Part shown: positions 47,947 through 57,083 of the stretch, piece after piece
Layout: every line of letters starts with the position of its first letter
Position numbering within the stretch: position 1 is the first letter of the stretch
DNA from: DALYLB01 sp964468345
GTDB lineage: Bacteria; Acidobacteriota; Blastocatellia; RBC074
Reading direction: 5' to 3'
Assembly (NCBI GenBank): GCA_964468345.1
Contig: CAYXVZ010000006.1
Location: forward strand, 92,498-156,497
DNA length: 64,000 nucleotides
Made by a program: the position numbers and the translations under genes
The notes under the pieces: model-generated
What the model was told of the DNA's origin: nothing
Seen by the model: only the letters and a program-made list of their open reading frames with translations
The model's database searches: none

Positions 47947-48377
47947 CTTTCACCGCAATCTTGTGTTGATTTTAACGGTTTCCATAATTGCAAGGAGGGT
48001 GCCAATTCCCGCCTCCGACATTTCGACTCGCTCTAAACCATCTCGTTTGCTGAAGTTATTTTTCAATTCCGCCTTCTGAATCCGCGCGCCGGCACTCCCT
48101 CCAGGCAACAAGAAAGTAGGTATCCACCTGATCCGCGACATTTATGTCAGAATCACTCAGCCGTTGCCGACCTGACGGATTCAATTCCGCCGGGTGGAAA
48201 TCGCCAATCAATCCGGGCTGACCTCCCGAATCGGCTTCTTATCTTATCCGCCGATATCAGAACGTTTTTATGAATGCGGGGAAATCAGAGGCAGGATTTT
48301 CAAAGCGACATTTTTGTCGCCGAGAGAGAGACGACCAACAAAAATGTCCACACCGATAAATCCGCGGTGGGAAGAAG
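47947..48377. other. Gene-free stretch upstream of glnD
   Basis: No gene is visible. GCGAC/GTCGC at 48305-48320 form a small hairpin, and GACATTTTTGT (48307-48317) is complementary to ACAAAAATGTC (48335-48345), giving a second, alternative stem. The glnD promoter should lie here but no convincing -35/-10 pair was found. Confidence 0.45.
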
Positions 48378-48482
48378 TAAGAGGAGAAATCCAAAGGCAA
48401 AAGGCAAATATCAAAAGGCAAAAGTCATGTTGACACTTTTCCCTTTTGATATTTGCCTTTTGCCTTTGGATTTCTCCTCTTA
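48378..48482. repeat. Family B inverted repeat, copy 2, 48-base arms, overlapping the mqnC stop
   Basis: Arms 48378-48425 and 48435-48482 match at 47 of 48 positions with a 9-base loop. The inner word GGCAAAAGGCAAATATC is the same as in the copy at 12486, while the outer parts differ (GGAGAAATCCAAA against GAGAAATCAAAC), again in both arms. The last three bases are the mqnC stop codon. Confidence 0.94.
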
Positions 48483-49583
48483 ATTTAGGCGTGTGTAATC
48501 GGCTTTGCGTTTTACCGGAACGAAGCCTTCTTCAACAATAACATTGCGAAGCATGTCTTCAGTGGCTTTATGGTTCGCGCCGGCTTTGGAAATGACATTC
48601 TCCTCGATCATTGTGGAGCCGATGTCATTCGCGCCGAAATGAAGGCCGCGGCGTCCGTCGGCCAAGCCGACCGTCAGCCATGACACCTGAACATTGGGAA
48701 TATTGGAGAGGTACAACCGGGACAGCGCCAGCCAGCGCAGATATTCTTCGGCCGGCATGCGCGAGGGAATGATTTTTCCGATCGGCGTGTTGTCGGGTTG
48801 GAAGGTCCAGGGAATAAAAGAGACGAAACCGGGATGGCCGGCCGCGCGGGACCGTTCCTGCAACTGGCGAAGCTTTTCGAGGTGCTGAATGCGCTGCTCG
48901 ATGGTTTCGCCATAACCGATCATCATCGTGGCCGTTGTCTTGAGGCCCCGGCGATGCGCGGCTTCCATGGCATCGAGCCATTGCTGGGAATCGCATTCCG
49001 TGCGGCGCTTGCGGCGAATCTCATCGACCAGGATTTCCCCGCCTCCGCCGGGAATGCTGTCGAGGCCGGCATCCATCAGGGCGCGGATGACTTCGTCGTA
49101 TGGCATGCCGAAGGTTTTCGCCATGCCATAAATTTCCGTCGGCGAGAAACAATGCAGATGGATGCCATACCGGCTTTTGAGCTCGCTCAGCAGTTTCGTG
49201 TACCACTCGAGCGGCAGATCGGGATGCAATCCGCCCTGCATCAGCACGCCGCTGCCGCCGACCGCGATCATTTCCTCGACCTTTTCATAGATGTCCTCGT
49301 ATTCGAGAACATAGCCTTCCTTATCGCCCGGCTTGCGATAAAACGCGCAGAAATTGCAGACCGAGAAACAGACATTCGAATAATTGATGTTCCGGTCAAC
49401 CACATAGGTGACGACATTATCCGGATGGTATTCCCGGCGCAGGTCATCAGCCAGGCGCTGGAGGTCGGCTGTTTCCGCCTTGTCGATCAATTCGATCCAC
49501 TCCGGTTGCGCGAGGTGCTCGCGGCGCGCAACCCGGTCGAGCAGATTCTGCACCCTGTGCGGAATTGTTGCTGCTGTGTTCAT
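48480..49583 (-). CDS. mqnC: Cyclic dehypoxanthinyl futalosine synthase (radical SAM)
   Basis: MqnC makes cyclic dehypoxanthine futalosine in the futalosine route to menaquinone. The 367-residue protein has the radical-SAM cluster C72, C76, C79 in CFSVCNFC, the GGLHPDLPLEWY block, PGGGGEILVDEIR and SFIPWTFQPDNTP, which separate MqnC from MqnE and from CofG/H. Other mqn genes are not in the window. Start ATG at 49583; no strong Shine-Dalgarno sequence. Confidence 0.94.
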   Translation of the reverse strand: MNTAATIPHRVQNLLDRVARREHLAQPEWIELIDKAETADLQRLADDLRREYHPDNVVTYVVDRNINYSNVCFSVCNFCAFYRKPGDKEGYVLEYEDIYEKVEEMIAVGGSGVLMQGGLHPDLPLEWYTKLLSELKSRYGIHLHCFSPTEIYGMAKTFGMPYDEVIRALMDAGLDSIPGGGGEILVDEIRRKRRTECDSQQWLDAMEAAHRRGLKTTATMMIGYGETIEQRIQHLEKLRQLQERSRAAGHPGFVSFIPWTFQPDNTPIGKIIPSRMPAEEYLRWLALSRLYLSNIPNVQVSWLTVGLADGRRGLHFGANDIGSTMIEENVISKAGANHKATEDMLRNVIVEEGFVPVKRKADYTRLN

Positions 49584-49704
49584 AATGAATTCGATTCTGG
49601 ATGTGAAGCTTTACAATAATGTCACGAGTCTATAACAGATCGGCCCGTATTGTAGCCCGCGGATCGAAATTCATTCAACACCGGGCGGATTCGTTAATTC
49701 AATA

Positions 49705-49732
49705 TTGATGGGTGCGACGGGTCGGGTATACT
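49705..49732 (+). promoter_or_regulatory. Candidate promoter of the PepP-like gene
   Basis: TTGATG (49705-49710) and TATACT (49727-49732) are spaced by 16 bases, 39 bases before the ATG. It lies in the 187-base divergent gap shared with mqnC. Confidence 0.55.
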
Positions 49733-49770
49733 TGGCGAAATCAAGCATATCCATAATAAGGAGCTTTGGA

Positions 49771-51084
49771 ATGAGACCTACGCGCATAGCAGAGATGATG
49801 AAAAAGATGGAGCCCGGCAGCGTTGCAGTACTCGCTGGAGCCCACGAGATCAAACGAAATCACGACACGGACTTCGAATTCCGGCAGGAAACGGACTTTT
49901 ATTATCTCACCCGACTGAACGAACCGGATTGCGTTGCGATCCTCGCACCGGATCATCCGGAGCATAAATACATCCTGTTCGTGCGGCCGCGAAATCGCGA
50001 GGAAGAAATCTGGACCGGCCTGCGAACAGGCGTCGAAGGCGCGGTTGCAACCTACGGCGCGGACGCGGCCTATGACATCGCGCGGATCGGCGAATTGCTG
50101 CCGAAATACCTGCAAAATGTCGAGCGGTTGTATTATCGCTTCGGCAACAACGCGGAATTCGACCAGCTCGTCATTTCAAGCATCCGATACATTCGCGAAC
50201 GCGTGCGCGGCGGCGTGTTCTGGCCAACCACAATCGTCGACACCGCAAACATCGTCCACGAAATGAGATTGCGAAAGAGTGAAGAAGACCTGCGCGATCT
50301 GCGGCGGGCCGTCGATATCAGCGCCGAAGGCCATCTGGCCGCCATGCGGCATTGCAAGCCCGGCATGTATGAATACGAGTTGGAAGCCGTGGTCGAATTC
50401 GTGTTCCGAAAGCATGGCGCGAGCGGCGTCGGCTATCCCTCGATTGTCGGTTCGGGATTCAATACGACGATTCTGCATTACAACACCAACAACGATCAGA
50501 TTCACGACGGCGATCTGGTGCTGATCGACGCGGGCGCGGAATACAACGTCTGGTCCGGCGATATCACACGCACCTTCCCGGCCAACGGCAAGTTCACGCG
50601 CGCGCAACAGGCCGTGTACGAAGCCGTGCTGACCGCGAACAAGGAAGTTATTTCGATGGTCAAGCCCGGCGAGAGCTTTATGAAGCTTCACGAACGCTGT
50701 GTGGAAGTGATCGCGGAGGAACTGCTCAAATTGGGCCTCGTGAGCGGCTCGAAGGCAGAAGTGATCGAGAAGGAAAGTTATAGGAAATTTTTCATGCACC
50801 GCACCGGCCACTGGCTGGGGATGGACGTGCATGACGTCGGGCGGTACAAGATGCAGGACGGATGGCGCAAACTCGAACCGGGCATGGTCTTCACCGTCGA
50901 GCCCGGCCTGTATATCGCCGCGGGCACGCCGGAGGTCCCCGAGGAGTTTTTCAATATCGGAATCCGCATCGAAGACGACGTCGTCGTGACCGAAACCGGG
51001 TATGAAGTACTGACGGCAAAGGTCCCCAAGGAAGCCCGTGAAATCGAAGCCGTGATGAAGGAATCCGCGATGGTGGCCGTGTAA
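49771..51084 (+). CDS. Xaa-Pro aminopeptidase (M24B, PepP-like)
   Basis: PepP releases N-terminal residues next to proline. From the ATG at 49771, preceded by AAGGAG, the 437-residue protein has the N-terminal AMP_N domain and the pita-bread domain with all five dinuclear metal ligands: D253, D264, H347, E377 and E401, plus HRTGHWLGMDVHD. Length equals that of E. coli PepP. It has no signal peptide. The 3' end is only 10 bases from the convergent YkgJ-type gene. Confidence 0.94.
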   Translation: MRPTRIAEMMKKMEPGSVAVLAGAHEIKRNHDTDFEFRQETDFYYLTRLNEPDCVAILAPDHPEHKYILFVRPRNREEEIWTGLRTGVEGAVATYGADAAYDIARIGELLPKYLQNVERLYYRFGNNAEFDQLVISSIRYIRERVRGGVFWPTTIVDTANIVHEMRLRKSEEDLRDLRRAVDISAEGHLAAMRHCKPGMYEYELEAVVEFVFRKHGASGVGYPSIVGSGFNTTILHYNTNNDQIHDGDLVLIDAGAEYNVWSGDITRTFPANGKFTRAQQAVYEAVLTANKEVISMVKPGESFMKLHERCVEVIAEELLKLGLVSGSKAEVIEKESYRKFFMHRTGHWLGMDVHDVGRYKMQDGWRKLEPGMVFTVEPGLYIAAGTPEVPEEFFNIGIRIEDDVVVTETGYEVLTAKVPKEAREIEAVMKESAMVAV

Positions 51085-51094
51085 TCCAGATCCG

Positions 51095-51661
51095 TCATGA
51101 GCGGGGATCGAGAATTATTCGGCTCATCGGGATTCGGTCTCCCGCGCGATCCGCCTCGATTCCCTGCTCCTGACAAAAGCGCCAGTTGAGCGCCGCGAGT
51201 TGCACGTTCAGATCATCGAGCGGCACCAGGGCATCCTCCCGCAGGTCTTCCACAGCTCCGGGCGATGTAAAGTTCAAGGGACAGAAATCGACTTCCTGCT
51301 CTCCTTCCTCGTTCTCGTAAATCAGCGGTAATCCCTGCGTTCGACAGATAACAGGCCGCGCCTCATAAATCGCGCAGGCCCCATCGACAAGCATCGGACA
51401 GGCGACCGGAATATTTCCGTCGTCCTGGGATTCAAGCAATTCGACCTTTTGTGCCTGCATTTGAATACGCGTCTTGATTTCCTCCGGTAACTCATCGAAA
51501 GCGGACCGAATGTGCGCGGCCTCAACGGGAAACACCGATAGATGGTGCTGGCAACAGCCACTGCAACCTTCTCGACAAACAAGATGGCTCGAATAACATT
51601 CTGTTAACGAGGCGGAGAACCTATCCACTTCCATAATAAAGTCCGGGTATCTCGTGTTCAT
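51095..51661 (-). CDS. YkgJ-family cysteine-cluster protein
   Basis: The 188-residue protein has the cysteine pattern of the YkgJ/UPF0153 group, C29, C33, C36, C37, then C88, C96, C106 and C127 (CREGCSGCC, ACAIYEARPVICRTQG, FCPLNF), which is thought to bind zinc or an Fe-S cluster. Biochemical function of the family is poorly known. Its gene converges on the PepP-like gene. Confidence 0.85.
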   Translation of the reverse strand: MNTRYPDFIMEVDRFSASLTECYSSHLVCREGCSGCCQHHLSVFPVEAAHIRSAFDELPEEIKTRIQMQAQKVELLESQDDGNIPVACPMLVDGACAIYEARPVICRTQGLPLIYENEEGEQEVDFCPLNFTSPGAVEDLREDALVPLDDLNVQLAALNWRFCQEQGIEADRAGDRIPMSRIILDPRS

Positions 51662-51774
51662 AAAATGATCTTATCTTATCTGAAGCAATGCTTGACAGGG
51701 GAAGCCCATGCCGGTACCATTCGCATTCGTCTTTTGGGCGGGCAGGCTTTGCCTACCATCGTGCGAGACGCGAA

Positions 51775-52314
51775 ATGACAATGCGCACCTCCCCGAAAAA
51801 AAAGAGTGATTCCGCTCTTTTGAATTCTCAAGATGAAAGAGACCCGGCGGCCCTGGATCTATTTTATATGGGGTTCGCCCTGGAAGAAGCCCGGCGAGCC
51901 GCAGCGGCAGCCGAGGTACCGATCGGCGCGATTGTCGTTTTTGAAAACCAGATTATCGGTTTCGGGCATAACGAACCGATTGCGCGTCACGACCCGACGG
52001 CGCATGCCGAAATTCTCGCCTTGCGGCACGCGGCGCGCCTTATCGGAAATTATCGACTGACGGACGCGACACTTTATGTTACGATCGAACCTTGTGCGAT
52101 GTGCGCCGGCGCGATCGTCAATGCCCGTATCAAACGCCTTGTGTATGGCGCCACGGATTTGCGGGCAGGCGGGGTCGATACCGTCTTTCAGATCTGCACA
52201 AACAGTTCTTTAAATCATCAGGTTGAAGTTCGCGCGGGTGTGATGGCTGAAGATGCGCGCGCCCTGATGCAGCAGTTTTTTCGGGATCGGCGAAAGCCAC
52301 CGCCGGCTCCCTGA
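51775..52314 (+). CDS. tadA: tRNA-specific adenosine deaminase
   Basis: TadA converts A34 of tRNA-Arg(ACG) to inosine. The zinc site is complete: H77 and E79 in TAHAEIL, C107 and C110 in EPCAMC. The fold runs from MGFALEEA to the C-terminus. The chosen ATG at 51775 gives a polar N-terminal extension of about 30 residues; another ATG two codons on and later starts are possible. It begins a string of translation and replication genes: tadA, tRNA-Ser, tRNA-Ser, ffs, dnaX, ybaB, recR. Confidence 0.92.
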   Translation: MTMRTSPKKKSDSALLNSQDERDPAALDLFYMGFALEEARRAAAAAEVPIGAIVVFENQIIGFGHNEPIARHDPTAHAEILALRHAARLIGNYRLTDATLYVTIEPCAMCAGAIVNARIKRLVYGATDLRAGGVDTVFQICTNSSLNHQVEVRAGVMAEDARALMQQFFRDRRKPPPAP

Positions 52315-52339
52315 ATCGCGAACCGCGATCAGACAGCAT

Positions 52340-52432
<93 letters not shown>

Positions 52433-52460
52433 TTGAAAATTGAGAAATTGAGATGAGAAA

Positions 52461-52494
52461 GGACCCATAGGTCCCATAGGACTGATAAGACCTA
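52461..52494. repeat. Reiterated GGACCCATAGGTCC words between the tRNA genes
   Basis: GGACCCATAGGTCCCATAGG is followed by degenerate copies; the unit is near-palindromic. Upstream (52434-52460) lies another word series, TTGAAAATTGAGAAATTGAG. Both resemble the other intergenic word repeats of the window but with poorer pairing. Confidence 0.5.
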
Positions 52495-52507
52495 GAAGCC
52501 TTCTCCC

Positions 52508-52594
<87 letters not shown>

Positions 52595-52603
52595 CTTTGA
52601 CAT

Positions 52604-52636
52604 AAAAAAATCTCAAATTTCCTCGGAAATTTGAGA
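52604..52636 (-). terminator. Perfect 12-bp hairpin with T-run on the minus strand
   Basis: TCTCAAATTTCC (52611-52622) and GGAAATTTGAGA (52625-52636) pair perfectly around a 2-base loop; read on the minus strand the stem is followed by seven T (52610-52604). It would stop minus-strand transcription coming from the AT-hook gene, past the SRP RNA gene. Alternatively it is another word-type inverted repeat. Confidence 0.6.
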
Positions 52637-52642
52637 CTGTAT

Positions 52643-52746
<104 letters not shown>

Positions 52747-52779
52747 TCCCATTTCATATCCCAGATCTGGGCCCCATTC

Positions 52780-53076
52780 TCACGCGTTCTTCGCAGTACC
52801 TTTTTTCTCCGCGCGATATCGAGCCCACCGAGCCTTGGCTGCGGCTTTCAGTTTTGCTTTTGTGGCGGCTGAGACTTTCCTTTTCTTTGCACCTGTCTGA
52901 GCAGCTTTTCCAGGAGGCCGGCCGCGGCGGCGACCGGCGGCTGGGGCAAAATCCCCCGCGATCATGCCAACCAATTGCGCCCGTTGCTGATTGAGCTCCT
53001 CGATCTGCTCATCAATCCTGGTGATCGCCATCTGAATCAATTCAGATGGATCCCCACCCTTTGCTTTCTTCGCCAT
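52780..53076 (-). CDS. Small basic AT-hook protein
   Basis: 98 residues, with AAGGAGAG 8 bases before the ATG. Residues 8-40 are predicted helical (SELIQMAITRIDEQIEELNQ), 48-57 is an AT-hook-like GRRRGRPPGK, and the C-terminus has a Lys/Ala/Arg-rich segment ending AKARWARYRAEKKG. The sequence suggests dimerisation by the N-terminal helix and minor-groove DNA binding. Similar small proteins are common in acidobacteria, but their role, nucleoid packing or regulation, is not known to me. Confidence 0.78.
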   Translation of the reverse strand: MAKKAKGGDPSELIQMAITRIDEQIEELNQQRAQLVGMIAGDFAPAAGRRRGRPPGKAAQTGAKKRKVSAATKAKLKAAAKARWARYRAEKKGTAKNA

Positions 53077-53532
53077 TGTTTTTACTCTCCTTGATTTTTC
53101 TTTTTTTCATTCCTTCTTTGCGGGTCATCCTCAAACACTAAACGAAGAATTGTAAGTCAGTATCAATTATTTCAACACGACGAAATCACTCATTTAATGC
53201 GAGTGAGGAATGATACAGAGAAGGTCCTTTGTATGTATCTTAAACTACGATGAAATAAAATACCAATCGAAAAAGTAACAATCGAGAAATTCTCAGTCCC
53301 TGGATCATAACTTGGCATGGGTGAGTTATGTAAGTTTCCATCTGAACAGGTTATTGCCTCCTTCCCTGGGCAGTCAGTTTTCTCATCCACGTATCCTATC
53401 CCGCCTCGATTGGTCGAGGATACAGACAGAAGAGCAAGCAGAAAGCTTTGTTGTGTCGGATTTCCAACTACGTTATGCTTTGTGTTTCCATCCACGGATT
53501 CTTAATAAAAATTTCGGGAGCCATAGAAAACA
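53077..53532. other. AT-rich gene-free stretch upstream of dnaX
   Basis: No gene is visible. A nested hairpin lies at 53391-53423 (CCTCGA-TTGG-TCGAGG inside GTATCCT/AGGATAC). The divergent promoters of the AT-hook gene and dnaX must be here; no clear -35/-10 pair stands out. AT content is visibly higher than in the genes around. Confidence 0.45.
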
Positions 53533-55347
53533 TTGAGTTATCAGGTAATCGCTCGAAAATACCGTCCGCAGACCTTTTCGGACCTCACGGGCCAGGAGCA
53601 CATTACCAGGACGCTGGGAAATGCGCTGGAGTCGGGGCGGCTGCACCATGCCTATCTATTTTCAGGCGTGCGAGGAACCGGAAAAACCACGATGGCGAGG
53701 ATCCTTGCAAAAGGATTGAATTGTCATCGCGGCGTGAGCAGCAAACCTTGTCTGGCTTGTCCCTCCTGTCTCGAGATCGCGGCCGGGTATTCGTTGGATG
53801 TACTTGAAATCGACGCGGCGTCGAACACGGGCGTTGACAATGTTCGCGATGTGATCATCAACAACATTGGCATGCTGCCCGCGCGAGACCGGTATAAAGT
53901 TTTCGTGATCGACGAAGTTCACATGCTTTCGACGAGCGCATTCAATGCCCTGCTCAAAACGCTGGAAGAGCCTCCGTCGCACGTCGTGTTTATTATGGCG
54001 ACAACGGAATTGCATAAGGTTCCGGATACGATCCTGTCCCGCTGCCAGCAGTTTGAATTTCGTCAGATTCCTACAGAGAAAATCTATTTGCGCCTGCGCC
54101 AGATTGCTGACAACGAAAATGTAACAATCAGCGATGCAGCCCTGCGGGAAATCGCCCGCGCGGGCGCAGGCAGCCTTCGCGACGCGCAATCGGCCTTCGA
54201 TCAGGTTATAGCGTTCAGCGGGGCGGAAATCTCCGAAGAAGATATTACTTTTTCGCTGGGGTTGGTCAGTGCTGGTACCCTGGGGGATTTTGCGGAAGTA
54301 GTGGCGGTGCGGGATACCTCGCGGATGCTGGAACTGATTGCGGAAATATCCTCCAGAGGTTACGACCTTCGGAATTTTGCACGGGAGCTAATGAGCTATT
54401 TCCGGCATCTACTCGTGGTTAAGTCCGGGATAACAAACGGACAGGCGCTGGGCGTGGCAGACGTTGAAATCGAGCGGCTCAAAAGCATTTCGAAACAGTT
54501 TTCAGAAGAAGATCTCGTTCGTTGTTTTCATCTGCTGGCCGAAACGGAGAAAGCGATCAAGGACTCTCCGCATCCGCGGTTTCAGCTTGAAGTGGGACTG
54601 ATCAAACTCGCGCAGGCGACGCGGCTGCGATCGCTGGCGGAATTAATCGCGCGACTGGAGTCGCTGGAGGCGGGCCTGCCCGGCGGGGCGGCGCCGCCGC
54701 CGGCCGCCACTGGCGCAGACCGACCGGTTCCCCGGCCAGCGCCGGCGCCGCCGGCTGATCCATTCCGCAAAAATACGGCGACGATGATGGCCCCCAAACC
54801 GGCGGTTGCCGCGCCGCCGGCGCCACCGGCCGCTGCGTCCTCCGCCTTTGAAGAGCCGGCCTATTTCGCGGATGCGCCGCCGCCATCCCCTTTCGAGTAT
54901 GAAGAGGAATCCCTCGACATGCCAACGAAGTCCGGGCCTGCGGGCGCGGGCATCCGGTCCGGCCGCGAAATCGAAGCCATCCTGCAGGAATTGCGGCAAA
55001 ACAAAAAGCCGCTCGTCGCGATGGCGGTGGAAGACGCACAGGATCGCAGCTTTCATGACGGTACGTTGCGCGTGACGTTCGGCGCGGAGGATGTCTTCGC
55101 CAAACGGGTGCGCGATAGCGCGCCCGTGTTTCGCGAGATCGGGGAGCGGCTGTTCGGGCGCCCAATTCGGGTTGAAGTTGTCATCAGCGGGCAGGTCGAA
55201 GTGCAGGTCAATGAAGCCGAAGTGAAAAAACGCGAATTGAACGCGCGCGCCGAGCAAAACCCGGCCGTCAAGCTTATTCTGGAAAAAACGCGCGGTGAAA
55301 TTGTCTCGGTCCGCGCACCACAAGCCGCTCCAAATCCCGAGAATTGA
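53533..55347 (+). CDS. dnaX: DNA polymerase III subunits gamma/tau
   Basis: DnaX is the ATPase of the clamp loader. It starts with TTG; the next residues SYQVIARKYRPQTF are the family N-terminus, so the start is secure. Walker A GVRGTGKT (45-52), zinc cysteines 64, 73, 76 and 79, DEVH near 127-130 and the SRC sensor ILSRCQQF are present. After residue 370 a Pro/Ala-rich linker leads to a C-terminal tau-like domain. No slippery A-run is visible at the linker, so only one form is expected. Total 604 residues. Confidence 0.96.
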   Translation: MSYQVIARKYRPQTFSDLTGQEHITRTLGNALESGRLHHAYLFSGVRGTGKTTMARILAKGLNCHRGVSSKPCLACPSCLEIAAGYSLDVLEIDAASNTGVDNVRDVIINNIGMLPARDRYKVFVIDEVHMLSTSAFNALLKTLEEPPSHVVFIMATTELHKVPDTILSRCQQFEFRQIPTEKIYLRLRQIADNENVTISDAALREIARAGAGSLRDAQSAFDQVIAFSGAEISEEDITFSLGLVSAGTLGDFAEVVAVRDTSRMLELIAEISSRGYDLRNFARELMSYFRHLLVVKSGITNGQALGVADVEIERLKSISKQFSEEDLVRCFHLLAETEKAIKDSPHPRFQLEVGLIKLAQATRLRSLAELIARLESLEAGLPGGAAPPPAATGADRPVPRPAPAPPADPFRKNTATMMAPKPAVAAPPAPPAAASSAFEEPAYFADAPPPSPFEYEEESLDMPTKSGPAGAGIRSGREIEAILQELRQNKKPLVAMAVEDAQDRSFHDGTLRVTFGAEDVFAKRVRDSAPVFREIGERLFGRPIRVEVVISGQVEVQVNEAEVKKRELNARAEQNPAVKLILEKTRGEIVSVRAPQAAPNPEN

Positions 55348-55523
55348 ACCGGTTTATCGACCGATTGCCCCGTGCTATGATGGCGACTCAATATTGCACA
55401 GGGACGCCCCCACGCACGATGGAAGATAGGTCAACCTGCCTTCCCGAAACGACTACTTCCGGGCGGTGATAAATAGGACGTTTCCCGCCCGCATAGAAAT
55501 TTAGGTTTAGAGGAGAGATTTGT

Positions 55524-55835
55524 ATGAAACTTCCCGGCGGAATGAACCTGCAACAGATGATGAAGCAGGCCCAGAAAATGCAGGAACAGATGGTCAAGGA
55601 CATGGAAGCGCTGCGCGTCGACTCATCGGCAGGCGGGGGCATCGTCAAAGTGGAAATGAATGGCAAGAAAGAAGTCCTGTCCATCAAAATCGATCAGGAA
55701 GCCGCCAGCGACATTGAGATGTTGCAGGACCTGATCGTCGCCGCCATCAATGAATGCGGCCGCAAAGTGGATGAAACCATGGAAAACAAGATGGGCGGCC
55801 TGCTCGGCGGAATGAATATTCCGGGATTGATGTAA
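55524..55835 (+). CDS. ybaB: YbaB/EbfC-family nucleoid-associated protein
   Basis: 103-residue DNA-binding dimer of the YbaB family: MNLQQMMKQAQKMQEQM helix, then VKVEMNGKKEVLSIKID strand pair and the C-terminal helix. GGAG precedes the ATG. Genes dnaX-ybaB-recR form a conserved string in many bacteria. Confidence 0.95.
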   Translation: MKLPGGMNLQQMMKQAQKMQEQMVKDMEALRVDSSAGGGIVKVEMNGKKEVLSIKIDQEAASDIEMLQDLIVAAINECGRKVDETMENKMGGLLGGMNIPGLM

Positions 55836-55840
55836 AGCAG

Positions 55841-55962
55841 AGTCCGGAGTCTGGCGTCCGGAGTCCGGAGTCTTTGTCGCCGAGGTCAAAGGTTCCTTGC
55901 GTCAGATCTGTGGGCGTTCTGTCTTTCTTCACCTGTCGACTCCGTACGCCAGACTCCGGACT
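55841..55962. repeat. Inverted repeat of AGTCCGG words between ybaB and recR
   Basis: Arms 55841-55865 and 55938-55962 match at 24 of 25 positions; each arm extends as further AGTCCGG/GGAGTC words. It starts 5 bases after the ybaB stop and ends 12 bases before the recR ATG, so the recR ribosome site region is formed by the repeat. Confidence 0.92.
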
Positions 55963-55974
55963 CCGGACTTTCTT

Positions 55975-56589
55975 ATGCTTGATTACGCAGAGCCTGTTAC
56001 CAAATTGATCGACGAGTTCAAGCGGCTGCCCGGCATCGGGCACAAGTCCGCGCAGCGGCTGGCATTTCATCTGCTGCGTGTGACGGAAGCGGAGGCGGAA
56101 CGGCTGGTCGAGGCAATTCGCGACGTGAAGGCCAAAATCATCTTCTGCTCGGTCTGCAATAATCTGACGGATACGGATCCATGCCGATACTGCGCCAGCC
56201 CGACGCGCAATCGTTCGATAATCTGCGTCGTCGAAGAGCCCTATAACCTGGTCGCGATCGAAAAGACGCGCGAGTATCAGGGCCTCTATCATGTTCTGCA
56301 CGGCGCATTGTCTCCCATTCGCGGAATTGGCCCCGAAGAACTGCGAATCAAGAATCTGCTTGAACGACTCCGGCCAAATGAATCCGGCGAATCCGAAATC
56401 AAGGAAATCATTCTCGCAACCAATCCGAACACCGAAGGCGAAGCGACCGCAAATTATCTGAGCCGTCTGCTCAAACCGCTGGGCTTTCGCATCACCCGCA
56501 TCGCAATGGGATTGCCCGTCGGCAGCGACCTGGAATACGCCGATGAAGTAACGATGCACAAAGCCCTGGCCAATCGCACAGAAGTCTGA
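55975..56589 (+). CDS. recR: Recombination protein RecR
   Basis: RecR acts with RecF/RecO in RecA loading at gaps. The 204-residue protein has the HhH region (LPGIGHKSAQRLAFHLL), zinc finger C58, C61, C70, C73, a Toprim domain (CVVEEPYNLVAIE) and the C-terminal NPNTEGEATANYL and GLPVGSDLEYAD motifs. The ATG at 55975 gives the normal N-terminus; directly upstream is a repeat arm (CTCCGGACTTTCTT) without a Shine-Dalgarno sequence. Confidence 0.95.
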   Translation: MLDYAEPVTKLIDEFKRLPGIGHKSAQRLAFHLLRVTEAEAERLVEAIRDVKAKIIFCSVCNNLTDTDPCRYCASPTRNRSIICVVEEPYNLVAIEKTREYQGLYHVLHGALSPIRGIGPEELRIKNLLERLRPNESGESEIKEIILATNPNTEGEATANYLSRLLKPLGFRITRIAMGLPVGSDLEYADEVTMHKALANRTEV

Positions 56590-56597
56590 TTCTCCAT

Positions 56598-57077
56598 ATG
56601 AACGACTCCAACACCGTCGCCGAATTTCTTGCGCTCAAGGCGGCCAACGACAAGCTGCGTGAAACCGGCAAGCAATGGCTGTGGAATGCGCTCGACAGAA
56701 TCTCCGATGAATCAAGCCGCAACCTGGGCAACCTGCCGATCCAGGTCGGCCGCCAGGACTGGGAATTCACGCTGGCGACGACGACGCTGGTCGGCGAACG
56801 GTATGGCGCTCGTTATCAAACGAAAACCATGACGGTCGAGGTCGGCTGGCCGCGCCTTCCCAACCACGGGTTTATTTCCGGGGGCGGGCTTGCGATGGGA
56901 CGCGTCAGCCTGAGTCAAAATTTTATGCTGCACGCGGAACCGCTGGCGGAGTTATTGCTTTATCGCCGCGGCACCTCTGAGGAAATTGCCTGGCATCTGC
57001 TCCAGAACAAACAAGCGGGGGAGAAATTGGAAGACGCGCACCTCCGTCAGTATTTCCAGCTTCTGCTCGCCGACTGA
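56598..57077 (+). CDS. Hypothetical protein downstream of recR
   Basis: No family recognised. The 159-residue protein begins with a polar helix (VAEFLALKAANDKLRETGKQWLW), has a central beta-rich part (WEFTLATTTLVGERYGARYQTKTMTVEVGWPR) and a helical C-terminus. No membrane segment or signal peptide. It starts 8 bases after recR and ends 6 bases before the glycosyltransferase gene, so it is part of that transcript. Confidence 0.75.
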   Translation: MNDSNTVAEFLALKAANDKLRETGKQWLWNALDRISDESSRNLGNLPIQVGRQDWEFTLATTTLVGERYGARYQTKTMTVEVGWPRLPNHGFISGGGLAMGRVSLSQNFMLHAEPLAELLLYRRGTSEEIAWHLLQNKQAGEKLEDAHLRQYFQLLLAD

Positions 57078-57083
57078 TCCACA

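Noticed and set aside
54600..54950. Programmed frameshift site in dnaX that would give a gamma form
   Set aside because: No A-AAA-AAG type slippery run is present at the end of the ATPase part.
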